DNA from: UBA1413 sp037447215
Lineage (GTDB): Bacteria > Bacteroidota > Bacteroidia > Bacteroidales > Prolixibacteraceae
Reading direction: 5' to 3'
Length of the DNA: 22,164 bases
Assembly (NCBI GenBank): GCA_037447215.1
Contig: JBBIHB010000048.1
Location: 1 to 22,164, forward strand
The notes beneath the pieces were generated by a model. The model made no database searches, was not told the origin of the DNA, and worked only from the letters and a program-made list of their open reading frames with translations. Below are positions 1 to 8,564 of this stretch, in pieces. The position numbers were made by a program, and so were the translations under genes. How positions within the stretch are numbered: the stretch's first letter is position 1; each line of letters opens with the position of its first letter.

Positions 1-60
1 AAAATCCAGCTTGTTTTCATCCGAATTGGGGGGTCAGCTTGCTCCGGTCTATCCAAATTG
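1..60. mobile_element. possible outer end of an IS21-type element (remnant)
   Basis: Bases 28-55 contain GGGGGGTCAGCTTGCTCCGG followed by TCTATCCA, preceded by ATCCGAATT. From memory this resembles the short imperfect units (GGGTCA...CCGGAAT) stacked at the ends of some IS21-family elements in Bacteroidota. Only about one and a half units are visible and no transposase gene lies inside the window, so the element would extend to the left. Bases 61-224 are AT-rich and hold nothing I recognise. This is a weak, memory-based match. Confidence 0.25.
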
Positions 61-224
61 AATTGCGATACGATGTACTGAATGCAATAAAAAAATATTA
101 CGGACAGATTAATATCCAATCTTCATATAATCAATTATTTACATATTAATGGTAATATAAAACAGATATATTTGGAGCAAAAAAGGGATTCAGCATTTAA
201 AATATGAGGAGACTCAGAAATCTA

Positions 225-602
225 TTACTCAAACAACTGATCGAGCCCTCCAATAAAATCCGAAATCCAGCCATCCACAATATTATGGTAGACCTCATCG
301 GGGATATTGGTATGCAAAACCTCCATGGAGGTGCCCTTTCCTTTGGGATGTAGTTTTATGGTTACTACCGAGGGTTCGTCCTGTTCGCCAAAATACCATT
401 CCTGAACAATTTTTGCATCTTTCACAAAATCCAAATTTTGCCCGGTAATACTGCCGTCCCAAAGAGAAAATTCGCTTCCCGGCACTTCCGACATGACAGC
501 AGGTTCGCCAGTCCAGATTTCGATCATGACGGGGTTGACCAAAGCATTGTAAACATCGGAAGGCGAACCGTTCAGGTTAAAATGTTTTCTAAAATTTTTC
601 AT
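225..602 (-). CDS. SRPBCC / AHSA1-like domain protein
   Basis: A protein of 125 residues, about the size of one START-like (SRPBCC) domain of the Hsp90-ATPase-activator-homologue (AHSA1) type. Visible features are the N-terminal segment with SPSDVYNALVNPVMIEIWTG (a bound-ligand fold usually opening with 'vYnAltdp..i..W'), the central FSLWDGSITGQNL stretch, KIVQEWYF, and a C-terminal helix with DGWISDFIGGLDQLFE. The domain forms a hydrophobic pocket; ligand and partner cannot be told from sequence. I chose the ATG at 602. The next start upstream (629) would overlap the preceding gene by 20 bases and add a lysine-rich stub. With the 602 start the gap to the DUF3078 gene is only 7 bases, so the two are probably one transcript. 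No signal peptide, so cytoplasmic. Family is fairly sure, function unknown. Confidence 0.8.
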   Translation of the reverse strand: MKNFRKHFNLNGSPSDVYNALVNPVMIEIWTGEPAVMSEVPGSEFSLWDGSITGQNLDFVKDAKIVQEWYFGEQDEPSVVTIKLHPKGKGTSMEVLHTNIPDEVYHNIVDGWISDFIGGLDQLFE

Positions 603-609
603 GCATTTT

Positions 610-2592
610 TTATTTAATTTCCTTTGCACGCACTACCCTGCGATTGATTTTATAAGAAAATCCTAGGGTTATGAATTCACGCAACTGAAGTTTAGTACCC
701 CGGATTTTCTGGCCGTTTGAATCAAGAACAGGATTTCCTTCTTTATCCAACTTATCGAATAAAATCTTCCGGTCGTAAATGGTGTGGATCATTGCCCTGA
801 GGTTGATGTATTCGTTCAATTGCATACTGAAGAGGTTTTCCCACTCCATTTCGAAACGGTCTAAAGGTTCGAGATAATTGATAAACATCCTGTATTTGGT
901 TTCGAAGGTAATATTTCCGGGAAAATCTTTTTTGTAACGTACGTCGGTATTGATACCCGGCTCCCATTGCGAGGTTCGGTCCCTTGGGATTCCATAAGCA
1001 GTATGGTCAATCTTTAAAGTGTCAATCACAAAAACAGTTTTCGAGGTAAGGGGGGAAATAAACAGTGAAAAATCTTTATGTGGTTTGTAATCGAGTCCGA
1101 CTTTGGCCAGGAAACGACCCGGTGCAAGAAAAGCGGAAATGGGTTTCTCCACATTAGGATATTTATAACCATTGAAAAATTGGGTTTCAAAATCAAGTTC
1201 CGAACTGTAATACCAATTCTGAAAAGCGCTTAGACCAAATCGCGAAGTCAACCTGAGTTTATCGTCGTTTTTCTGTATCATTTCATCGCCTGGTTTGATC
1301 CATCCATTGCGCAGTTCGGCAAAATTTTCCCATTTTACCTTATTTAGCGAATAATTAGCATAGCCCCTGCCAACCAGAAGTATAGACATGGCGCTTTTGC
1401 CCCCCTTTTTCCAGTTGCTAAGGTAAGTCTGTGAAAATCCCACATTCCCGTCGCCACCAATTGTCCATGGGGTTACAGCCTGAAAACGGCTGCTAACCTT
1501 ATCGAGACTAACCGATGGTCGGTTTAGGGTAGCAAAATCGAAATCCTTAACGGCCTGCTGCCTGAAACGTGAAAATGTATAACCATCTTCTATTACCAGC
1601 CTCATACTCCGTTTGTCGATATTCTGTACCAAAATGGATATGGAATCGTTCTGCCTGTTTTTAAGCCATACCCGGGTAAAGAAATTTCCAGCATTACTGA
1701 GTATCAGTGGCGATGAGGCATCGGTAAGGTTTACCAGGTTAACGGAAGTATTATCAATGAGGTTGGCATAATTTGCCATCCAAAGCACTGCCTGCTTCAG
1801 TGAATCATTTACTGACTGAGCTACCAGTTCGTTGTGTTGTTTCAAAACCTGATAGTTGTTAACCCGAACAGAATCGGCAAGCCTCGATTGCAGGAATTGT
1901 GCCTGCTGGTTAATCAGGTGTCTTCTGTATTCACGGGCTACCCGTGTCCGGTATGCCTCAATAAGAGAATCGTTATATTGGATTCTCCGGCTTTCCACAA
2001 ATTGGCTCTTCACGTGCTCAAGCCTAAGTATTCTCCTGAAATCTTCAGGTGTTTGCACCATATCCTGGGGAATAGCATCGAGCATCCTCAATGAATCAGG
2101 AAGGATATAAATACCTTCATTAAACAATCGCATGCCTTGTCCTTCGGGGATCAGCTCAAGCTTCTTTTCCATATTCAGCAACAGTTCACCCGGAACAGTA
2201 ATTGGCCTGCCGGTAAACTCACTTTCCACTTTTTGATAAATAGCCTGGTTCCGTTCCTGAATATAACTAACCGGTAAAAACCCCGGTACATCCAATGAAT
2301 CGGTTGTTTTTTCAGGAATCCTGGACACAAAACGGAAAGTATCGTCACTGCTTCGGATTCGCATGTATTTAATCAAAGTATCAATGGGCTCATTCTCAAT
2401 AAAACTGATTAACCCCGATAATTGCCTTTGTGCATCCGGATCGGTAAAATGCCAATTGCTTCCTTCCAAAAGATAACGTTTCAGGAGTAACAGGTTATGA
2501 TCGAGCGAATCAACCACATTGTTAACCTTTGCGGATGAGATAAATTCTGAAAAGGAAAAGATTAACACCAATAAAATGCCTCTGAACCTCAT
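610..2592 (-). CDS. secreted DUF3078 domain protein (probable outer-membrane-associated)
   Basis: About 660 residues. It opens with a signal peptide (MRFRGILLVLIFSFSEF, then ISSA before the likely cleavage site). The first half is helical and rich in charged residues (about 60-280). The C-terminal 280 or so residues are the Bacteroidota-specific DUF3078 region, recognisable by WTIGGDGNVGFSQTYLSNW, the WENFAELRNGWIKPGDE stretch, and a regular run of beta strands rich in aromatic residues that suggests an outer-membrane barrel or barrel-associated sheet. DUF3078 proteins have no established function. The start at 2592 is preferred over an in-frame ATG at 2622, because a -7 promoter octamer (2620-2627) overlaps the latter and the mRNA would begin downstream of it; 2592 also gives a cleaner signal peptide. 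Followed after 7 bases by the SRPBCC gene. Confidence 0.85.
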   Translation of the reverse strand: MRFRGILLVLIFSFSEFISSAKVNNVVDSLDHNLLLLKRYLLEGSNWHFTDPDAQRQLSGLISFIENEPIDTLIKYMRIRSSDDTFRFVSRIPEKTTDSLDVPGFLPVSYIQERNQAIYQKVESEFTGRPITVPGELLLNMEKKLELIPEGQGMRLFNEGIYILPDSLRMLDAIPQDMVQTPEDFRRILRLEHVKSQFVESRRIQYNDSLIEAYRTRVAREYRRHLINQQAQFLQSRLADSVRVNNYQVLKQHNELVAQSVNDSLKQAVLWMANYANLIDNTSVNLVNLTDASSPLILSNAGNFFTRVWLKNRQNDSISILVQNIDKRSMRLVIEDGYTFSRFRQQAVKDFDFATLNRPSVSLDKVSSRFQAVTPWTIGGDGNVGFSQTYLSNWKKGGKSAMSILLVGRGYANYSLNKVKWENFAELRNGWIKPGDEMIQKNDDKLRLTSRFGLSAFQNWYYSSELDFETQFFNGYKYPNVEKPISAFLAPGRFLAKVGLDYKPHKDFSLFISPLTSKTVFVIDTLKIDHTAYGIPRDRTSQWEPGINTDVRYKKDFPGNITFETKYRMFINYLEPLDRFEMEWENLFSMQLNEYINLRAMIHTIYDRKILFDKLDKEGNPVLDSNGQKIRGTKLQLREFITLGFSYKINRRVVRAKEIK

Positions 2593-2619
2593 AAATCCAT
2601 TTTTCTTTGCTTTGAAACG

Positions 2620-2651
2620 CAAAATTAATGGTTATGGTATGTTTTTACGAA
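2620..2651 (-). promoter_or_regulatory. Bacteroidota promoter of the DUF3078 gene
   Basis: On the minus strand, TAATTTTG (2627 to 2620) matches the -7 consensus TAnnTTTG exactly. TTCG (2651 to 2648), 20 bases upstream, is one change from the -33 TTTG. The transcript should begin near 2613, giving a leader of about 20 bases to the ATG at 2592. Confidence 0.6.
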
Positions 2652-2744
2652 TTACATAATCCAAAATGGGCGATTTAATAATGGGTTAACGAGTTTTAAC
2701 TAAAACCGATAGTGAATCATATTATGAAACAGTTTAAATTGTTT

Positions 2745-4136
2745 CTAAATCTGTTCTACATAAACCTGCGTTGCTTCAACCTTTGTCACCCGTAATTCTT
2801 TTCCCCGGTCAATGAAAGCGCCATCGGTAACAGCATCATATATTTCACCTTCAATTTCAACCTTGCCTGCCGGCCTAAGTACCGTTTTTGCCACACCGGT
2901 TTTCCCTCTGAGCAATAAAAGTGAATTATCAATTGAAATGAAACCTTCTTCAACATTCTGAACCCGCTGCAAGGCAAGGTTCCTTAAAGGCCCGTGGTGT
3001 GCACCAAACATTCGGCTTCCTGCCCAAAGCGATAGAATAAATCCTCCCGAAACTCCAGCCACAACCGTTAATACGGCCGTTCCTATACGGCTCAGCTTTA
3101 CATGTTGAAAATCGAACACCACATTATCAATCAGGCTAAGGGTTAAACCGGTGAATGCGAGAACAATGCCTATGACACCTGATATCCCGAATCCTGGAAT
3201 TACAAAAATTTCGATTATGATCAGTACTATACCGGTAAGGAAGACCAGGATTTCCCAATGTTCGGCAAGCCCTTCGAGATACAAAGGTGCAAAATAGGCA
3301 ACAGCGGCTACAATGGCAACCCCCAATGGGAAACCGATTCCGGGGGTCTGCATTTCGAAATAAATACCTCCAATGATGGCCATAATCAATAACCCCGATA
3401 CAACCGGATGGACCAGAAATCCAATTATCCGCTCAATCCAGGTAGGTTTATACTCCACGATGGTGGCATTTTCCATCCCAACCTTTGCCAGAATTTCTTC
3501 AACAGTTTCTGCAATTCCCTCGCAGTAGCCGTATCGGATGGCTTCAGAAGGGGTAAAAGTCAGGACCTTTCCAGTATCAATAATCCCCCTTATATACACC
3601 GAAGGATCGACCATGGCCTCTGCAATTACAGGATCGCGCCGCCATTTATAAATGGTATCGCCATTTTCGATTAGGGCCTTTTTCCCCTGTGCTTCGGCGG
3701 TTGAGCGCATGATCGAACGGAAATACGACTGATATTTATCGGGCATGGCAGCCCCTGTCTGGTTCACCACGGTTGCTGCACCGATGCTTCCACCCTGACG
3801 CATATATATGCTGTCGGCGGCTATGGAAATCAGCGCACCTGCCGAAGCAGCATTATTGTCAACAAAAACAACCACAGGGATACTGCTCTGAAGTATCCGG
3901 GTACGTATCGAATCGGCATCTACAATTGTTCCCCCGTAGGTGTTCATGTGGATCAGAAATAAGTCAGCCCCTAAGGAATCGGCAGCCTCAAATGCCTGAC
4001 TGGTTTGTCGCCAAATGGCAGGAGCTATTTCCTGCTTGATGTTCAGTTTATATACCAGTTTCTTCCCGTTTTCCTTTCCATCGATGGTTACAATGGTTAG
4101 AAACATCAGCAGTATGCTTACTAAATTTCTTTTCAT
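2745..4136 (-). CDS. NfeD-family membrane serine protease (ClpP-like, long form)
   Basis: 463 residues with the three-part layout of long NfeD proteins. A signal peptide (MKRNLVSILLMFLTIVTIDG) leads into a ClpP-like protease domain (about 25-215), then a block of four or five membrane helices (about 235-375), then a C-terminal OB-fold (about 400-463, LLRGKTGVAKTVLRPAGKV). The likely nucleophile is Ser98 in NNAASAGALIS, and Lys152 or Lys153 in EAQGKKA is the likely general base, matching the Ser-Lys dyad of archaeal PH1510. WRRDPVIAEAMVD is the family's conserved RDP block. Such proteases cut membrane proteins near stomatin partners; no stomatin gene is in the window. The ATG at 4136 is chosen over 4190, since it starts a proper signal peptide and the extra 18 residues lie at or upstream of a promoter-like octamer. 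Stands alone, divergent from purB. Confidence 0.9.
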   Translation of the reverse strand: MKRNLVSILLMFLTIVTIDGKENGKKLVYKLNIKQEIAPAIWRQTSQAFEAADSLGADLFLIHMNTYGGTIVDADSIRTRILQSSIPVVVFVDNNAASAGALISIAADSIYMRQGGSIGAATVVNQTGAAMPDKYQSYFRSIMRSTAEAQGKKALIENGDTIYKWRRDPVIAEAMVDPSVYIRGIIDTGKVLTFTPSEAIRYGYCEGIAETVEEILAKVGMENATIVEYKPTWIERIIGFLVHPVVSGLLIMAIIGGIYFEMQTPGIGFPLGVAIVAAVAYFAPLYLEGLAEHWEILVFLTGIVLIIIEIFVIPGFGISGVIGIVLAFTGLTLSLIDNVVFDFQHVKLSRIGTAVLTVVAGVSGGFILSLWAGSRMFGAHHGPLRNLALQRVQNVEEGFISIDNSLLLLRGKTGVAKTVLRPAGKVEIEGEIYDAVTDGAFIDRGKELRVTKVEATQVYVEQI

Positions 4137-4165
4137 AGTGCAGAATATCCTGTAAATAATACCTG

Positions 4166-4173
4166 CGAAGTTA
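4166..4173 (-). promoter_or_regulatory. probable -7 element of the nfeD-type gene
   Basis: Minus-strand TAACTTCG is one change from TAnnTTTG and lies about 30 bases before the ATG at 4136. No clear -33 element. If correct, transcription starts near 4159, which excludes the longer reading (start 4190). Confidence 0.35.
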
Positions 4174-4247
4174 ACAATTATTGTGGTCAATATGGTTTAA
4201 AAACAATGTTGCTCACAATTCGGAAATAAAGGTTTATGCTATTTTTT

Positions 4248-4255
4248 TACCTTTG
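4248..4255 (+). promoter_or_regulatory. -7 element of purB
   Basis: TACCTTTG fits TAnnTTTG exactly and ends 22 bases before the purB ATG. No good TTTG is present at the -33 distance. Confidence 0.5.
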
Positions 4256-4277
4256 CTGATCGATTAAAAAAAACATC

Positions 4278-5624
4278 ATGATTTTGAACTCATTAACAGC
4301 CATTTCACCCATCGACGGACGATACCGCGATAAAGTGGAAAACCTGAGCGCATTCTTCAGCGAATTTGCCCTGATTGGCTATCGTGTAGTTATCGAAGTT
4401 GAATACTTTTTGTCGCTTTGTGAAATTCCGCTTCCAAAGTTGGAAAAATTTCCGGCCGATAAAATTGATCTTCTTAAAGATATCTATGCACGTTTTACAA
4501 TTGAAGATGCCTTGCGCATCAAAGAAATTGAAAGTGTAACCAACCATGATGTAAAGGCTGTTGAATATTTTCTGAAAGAGAAATTTGACCGGTTGAATTT
4601 ATCGGCATACAAGGAATTTATCCATTTCGGGCTTACCTCCCAGGATGTTAACAATACTGCAATACCCCTTTCAATTCATGATGCCCTGAATCAGGAATAT
4701 TTCCCGGCAATTGAAAATCTACTCACAAAACTCAATACCCTGGCCGAGGAATGGAAAGATGTTACCATGCTGGCCCATACCCATGGACAGCCTGCATCAC
4801 CAACAAAACTTGGTAAAGAATTGTTGGTTTTTGTTGAACGCATCAATGTACAACTGTCACAATTGAAAAACCTGATTGCTTATGCAAAATTTGGTGGGGC
4901 TACCGGAAATTTCAACGCCCACTATGTAGCTTACCCTACAATTGACTGGGATGTATTTGCCAACCGGTTTGTGCAGGAAAAATTAGGTTTACAACGTTCC
5001 AGATTTACCACACAAATTGCCCATTACGATAATTACAGTGCCATTTTCGATGCCATGAGGCGGATTAATACCATAATTCTCGACCTCGACAGGGATATGT
5101 GGACTTATATCTCGATGAACTATTTCAGACAGAAAATCAAACAGGGAGAAGTAGGTTCAAGCGCAATGCCCCATAAAGTTAACCCAATCGATTTTGAGAA
5201 TTCGGAAGGTAACTTAGGTATTGCCAATGCTGCATTCGACCACCTGTCGCAAAAACTGCCTGTGTCGAGGCTCCAGCGCGACCTTACCGATTCAACAGTA
5301 ACCCGTAATATTGGTGTGCCTTTTGCGCACTCCATAATTGCCATCAGGGCTACCATCCGTGGATTGAAAAAGCTATTGCTCAACCAGGAAGCCATTGATG
5401 CCGACCTGGAATCCAACTGGGCAGTGGTGGCCGAAGGTATTCAAACCATCCTGCGCCGCGAGAATTATCCGAATCCTTATGAAGCATTAAAAGATCATAC
5501 CAGGGTCAATCAGGTTATTACCAAAGAATCGATTCATCAATTCATCGATAAGCTTTCAGTATCGGATGATGTTAAAAAGGAACTTAAAAATATTACACCA
5601 TTTACATATACAGGTATTTTCTGA
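4278..5624 (+). CDS. purB: adenylosuccinate lyase
   Basis: 448 residues, close to the 456 of the E. coli-type enzyme. It belongs to the fumarase/aspartase superfamily and catalyses two steps of purine synthesis: SAICAR to AICAR plus fumarate, and adenylosuccinate to AMP plus fumarate. Conserved blocks run in order: PIDGRYRDKV near the start, TSQDVNNTA at 120-128, AHTHGQPASPTKLGKE at 166-181 (His169 in the position of the catalytic His171 of E. coli), and the superfamily signature GSSAMPHKVNPIDFENSEGN at 293-312 (Ser295 being the catalytic serine of the mobile loop). Cytoplasmic homotetramer with shared active sites. The ATG follows an AT-rich leader with a -7 octamer. The ABC transporter gene begins 5 bases after the stop, so the two are probably transcribed together though unrelated in function. 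Confidence 0.97.
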   Translation: MILNSLTAISPIDGRYRDKVENLSAFFSEFALIGYRVVIEVEYFLSLCEIPLPKLEKFPADKIDLLKDIYARFTIEDALRIKEIESVTNHDVKAVEYFLKEKFDRLNLSAYKEFIHFGLTSQDVNNTAIPLSIHDALNQEYFPAIENLLTKLNTLAEEWKDVTMLAHTHGQPASPTKLGKELLVFVERINVQLSQLKNLIAYAKFGGATGNFNAHYVAYPTIDWDVFANRFVQEKLGLQRSRFTTQIAHYDNYSAIFDAMRRINTIILDLDRDMWTYISMNYFRQKIKQGEVGSSAMPHKVNPIDFENSEGNLGIANAAFDHLSQKLPVSRLQRDLTDSTVTRNIGVPFAHSIIAIRATIRGLKKLLLNQEAIDADLESNWAVVAEGIQTILRRENYPNPYEALKDHTRVNQVITKESIHQFIDKLSVSDDVKKELKNITPFTYTGIF

Positions 5625-5629
5625 AATAA

Positions 5630-7450
5630 ATGAAAGAATTCATAAAAATCCTGAAACGGTATATCCCTCCGTACAAGACCAATCTTGTTCTGAATTTTCT
5701 GTTCAATTTCCTCTCAGCAATATTTGCGGTCTTTTCAGTTGGGATGATGATCCCCATACTCGAAATTTTGTTTGGAATGTCAGAAGATGTTCTGCAGCTT
5801 GTCCCTTGGTCATTTTCAACCGACGCTATTAAAAACAACCTTTATTATTATCTGACCTTTATAAAAAACGATTATGGGCCGGGGCTTTCACTCTTGTTTG
5901 TCGGTTTTTTCATCATTGCTGCAACTATGCTCAAGGTAGGCTTTGCCTACACGGCCGCATATCAGGCAGTGTTTATCAGAAATGGCGTCGTCCGCGATAT
6001 ACGCCATCAAATCTATGATAAGCTCCTCAAATTAGCATTGCCATTCTTTTCAGAAGAGCGAAAAGGTGATATTATGGCCCGCATTTCTAGCGATGTAGCA
6101 GAAGTGGAAAACTCCATCATGTCGTCGCTCGATATGTTCCTGAAAAACCCGGTACTGATCCTTGTTTTTCTTACCTCGATGCTGATTATGAGCCCCACTC
6201 TCACCCTATTTATTTTTTTAGTCTTGCCATTGGCTGGCTTTGTGATAGGCAGGGTTGGCAAATCATTGAAAAAAGTATCACGCGAAGGCCAGGATAAAAT
6301 GGGATATATACTTACCCTGATAGAGGAAACCCTTGGTGGGTTAAGGATCATTAAAGCTTTCAATGCTGAGGGAAAAATGCAGAAAAGGTTCGACGAGCAA
6401 TTGTTGCAATACAGGAGCATAATGAACCGATTGATGTGGCGTAGGGAACTTGCCCATCCCATGAGTGAATTTCTGGGAACCATTCTGGTGGTAATAGTTG
6501 TTTGGTTCGGAGGGACACTAATTTTGAGTGAAAACAGCGAACTTTCAGGGCCTGAATTTATTGCCTACCTGGGAATTTTTTACCAGATCATAAACCCGGC
6601 AAAAGCGTTTACCAATGCATTGTACACCATCCAGAAAGGACTTGCTGCCATAGACCGTATCGACCTGATCCTCCTTGCTGATATTACTATAAAGGAAAAA
6701 AAGGATGCTTTGCAGGTTAACAACCTCATCGATAAAATTGAATTCCGCAATGTTTCGTTTGCCTATAACGATAAGTTGGTGTTAAAAGAAATTACTGTAA
6801 CCATTCCAAAAGGAAGTACTGTGGCATTGGTTGGACAATCGGGAAGCGGTAAAACTACATTTGTTGATCTTATCCCCCGCTTTTACGACGTAATGGAAGG
6901 ATCAATCCAGATCGACGGAATGGACATTCGTGACCTGAAACTGCATAATCTTCGCGGATTGATGGGCAATGTCAACCAGGAAGCAATCCTATTTAATGAC
7001 ACCATATACAACAACATTGCATTCGGAGTAGATAAAACCACAACAGAGGAAGTGATTGCAGCTGCCAAAGTTGCAAACGCACATGATTTTATCATGGAAA
7101 CCGAAAAGGGCTATGATACAATCATTGGTGACCGGGGGAGTAAACTATCTGGAGGTCAACGACAACGCCTGAGTATTGCAAGGGCAATCCTTAAAAATCC
7201 ACCCGTTTTGATTCTTGACGAAGCTACTTCATCGCTCGATACCGAGTCGGAAAGGCTGGTACAGGATGCACTTGAAAAACTGATGAAAAACCGCACTTCG
7301 ATTGTTATTGCCCATAGGCTTTCAACCATCAAAAATGCAACCTTTATCTGCGTGCTCCATAAGGGGCGGATTGTTGAAACCGGAAGCCATGACGAACTCC
7401 TTGCCCTGAACGGAAGATACAGCAAACTGCACCAGCTTCAAATGTTCTGA
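5630..7450 (+). CDS. MsbA-type ABC exporter (fused permease and ATPase)
   Basis: 606 residues, the normal size of a half-transporter of the lipid A / multidrug exporter group. The membrane domain (about 15-345) has six predicted helices, with the coupling segments GDIMARISSDVAEVE (146-160) and EETLGGLRIIKAFNAE (232-247). The nucleotide-binding domain carries Walker A GQSGSGKTT (402-410), the Q-loop NVNQEAILF (447-455), signature LSGGQRQR (506-513), Walker B VLILDEATSSLD (526-537) and the H-loop His562 in IVIAHRLST. All catalytic residues are intact. It would work as an inner-membrane homodimer. Lipid A core flipping (MsbA) is a reasonable guess but the substrate cannot be read from sequence. 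Starts 5 bases after purB; no terminator lies between them, and its 3' end meets a convergent dead gene. Confidence 0.93.
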   Translation: MKEFIKILKRYIPPYKTNLVLNFLFNFLSAIFAVFSVGMMIPILEILFGMSEDVLQLVPWSFSTDAIKNNLYYYLTFIKNDYGPGLSLLFVGFFIIAATMLKVGFAYTAAYQAVFIRNGVVRDIRHQIYDKLLKLALPFFSEERKGDIMARISSDVAEVENSIMSSLDMFLKNPVLILVFLTSMLIMSPTLTLFIFLVLPLAGFVIGRVGKSLKKVSREGQDKMGYILTLIEETLGGLRIIKAFNAEGKMQKRFDEQLLQYRSIMNRLMWRRELAHPMSEFLGTILVVIVVWFGGTLILSENSELSGPEFIAYLGIFYQIINPAKAFTNALYTIQKGLAAIDRIDLILLADITIKEKKDALQVNNLIDKIEFRNVSFAYNDKLVLKEITVTIPKGSTVALVGQSGSGKTTFVDLIPRFYDVMEGSIQIDGMDIRDLKLHNLRGLMGNVNQEAILFNDTIYNNIAFGVDKTTTEEVIAAAKVANAHDFIMETEKGYDTIIGDRGSKLSGGQRQRLSIARAILKNPPVLILDEATSSLDTESERLVQDALEKLMKNRTSIVIAHRLSTIKNATFICVLHKGRIVETGSHDELLALNGRYSKLHQLQMF

Positions 7451-7459
7451 GCCTATAAA

Positions 7460-8156
7460 CCGGCTTTGTGTCTGGTTTGTATGGGAAGATTATTTTCAGT
7501 ATAAAACTTTCTAAATTCATGAGGCACAACATCTCGGTAAAAACTATAATCTGCAAGCCGGTGGCAAGTACATTTTCAATCTTATGTTGTGTCATTACGG
7601 TAGAAATGTGTTTAAATTTTGATGCAAAAATTCTCCAAAATCGGCAACAGGTTTTGGTAGCCACCATTAGAACCAGTTTAAGGCCGTTTACATTTGAAAG
7701 CAGGAATCGGGGTTTATTTCTGATTCCATAATCGCGCAAAGCCGAACAGCTATCAAGATACGTCACACTAAATGGAATAAGTATCCGAATTCGGTCACTT
7801 CAATCACATTAACCAGAAAATCGGAAAGTTCGTAATTATTTGGTACTAATACATCAAACCAGTCAATCGCCGGTTTCTCCTTCCAAGTGCCGGTTGTAAT
7901 AATTCCGGATATATGTTGTGCATGATGCGGAAAGGCTGAAAATAACTTTTGCATTTGCGGTATCGTTGCATATCTTATAAGCCAGGGTTCGTGCTTCAGC
8001 TCAGTATCCGCTATTAAAAGCAGGTTGCCCACAACAGGTTTGATACGTAATATACCTGACCTTCACTCCGGCGCATGCGAGCAGTTTTAAAACATTAAAA
8101 CCGGTTTGAGGAGAAAACTGATCTTTAAAACATGGAATTAAGAGATCGCCTGTCAT
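7460..8156 (-). pseudogene. lutA: broken lutA/lldE-type (Fe-S) oxidoreductase subunit
   Basis: Reading the minus strand through stops gives a nearly full-length relic of the CCG-domain protein of lactate oxidation (LutA/LldE, about 240 residues). It starts at ATG 8156 with TGDLLIPCFKDQFSPQTG, then YQTCCGQPAFNSGY, then TGA (8001-8003) where relatives have Trp. In the same frame follow AEARTLAYKI and FSLSASCTTYIRNYY, then TGA at 7863-7865. A shifted frame carries NNYELSDFLVNVIEVTEFG, and the first frame resumes with TYLDSCSALRDYGI, PRFLLSNVNGL, ISTVMTQHKIENVLATG and CLMNLESFI. The second Cys motif, normally CCGFGG, reads CCRFWR. Two stops, two compensating frame changes and a lost metal-binding motif make it non-functional. 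The partner genes lutB and lutC are absent. Family assignment is confident; the exact 3' end near 7460 is approximate. Confidence 0.85.
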
Positions 8157-8187
8157 AGTTACTATTGGTTTTTGACAAAGATTAAAA

Positions 8188-8212
8188 CAAAAAAGCCGCA
8201 AAAATGCGGCTT
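8188..8212 (-). terminator. intrinsic terminator after tRNA-Trp
   Basis: On the minus strand an 8-bp stem AAGCCGCA / TGCGGCTT with a TTTT loop runs straight into a T-run. It begins 4 bases past the tRNA-Trp 3' end and separates the tRNA genes from the lutA relic on the same strand. Confidence 0.85.
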
Positions 8213-8216
8213 GATG

Positions 8217-8289
8217 CACGGGAGGAGCGACTCGAACGCCCGACACTCGGTTTTGGAGACCGATGCTCTACCAACTGAGCTACACCCGT
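8217..8289 (-). tRNA. tRNA-Trp (anticodon CCA)
   Basis: 73 bases folding as a standard cloverleaf: 7-bp acceptor, D arm GCTC/GAGC with loop AGTTGGTA, anticodon stem TCGGT/ACCGA with loop CTCCAAA, 5-base variable loop GTGTC, T arm GGGCG/CGCTC with loop TTCGAGT, and discriminator G73 as expected for Trp. One flaw: acceptor position 6-67 is a T-T mismatch (ACGGGTG against CTCCCGT), and T-stem pair 50-64 is a G-T wobble. The 3' CCA is not encoded. It has its own promoter-like sequence upstream and a strong terminator downstream. Confidence 0.93.
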
Positions 8290-8307
8290 ATGGAACGAAT
8301 CAGGGTG

Positions 8308-8338
8308 CAAATGTAATGATTTTGGACAAAAAATCAAC
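8308..8338 (-). promoter_or_regulatory. promoter of tRNA-Trp
   Basis: Minus-strand GTTG (8338-8335), 19 bases, then TACATTTG (8315-8308). The -7 element is exact and the -33 element is one change from TTTG at the canonical distance. The predicted start lies about a dozen bases before the tRNA 5' end at 8289. Confidence 0.6.
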
Positions 8339-8419
8339 GTTTTAAGGCCTTCAACCGACATCTGTTTCCATAAACTAAGAACCTGCCTTTCAAAATATTT
8401 CAACAATTCAGGCAATTTT

Positions 8420-8505
<86 letters not shown>

Positions 8506-8564
8506 AGAACTTTTTTGTTTTGGCATTTTAAGGCCTATACAACTGGCTTCTGCCAAAGGCGGCA

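Noticed and set aside
7451..7475. Hairpin AAACCGG...CTGGTTT as a terminator of the ABC exporter
   Set aside because: The stem has a mismatch, the loop is long and no T-run follows.
7468..7731. A plus-strand frame of 87 residues downstream of the ABC exporter
   Set aside because: It is the antisense of the lutA relic, whose minus-strand pieces match a known family far better.
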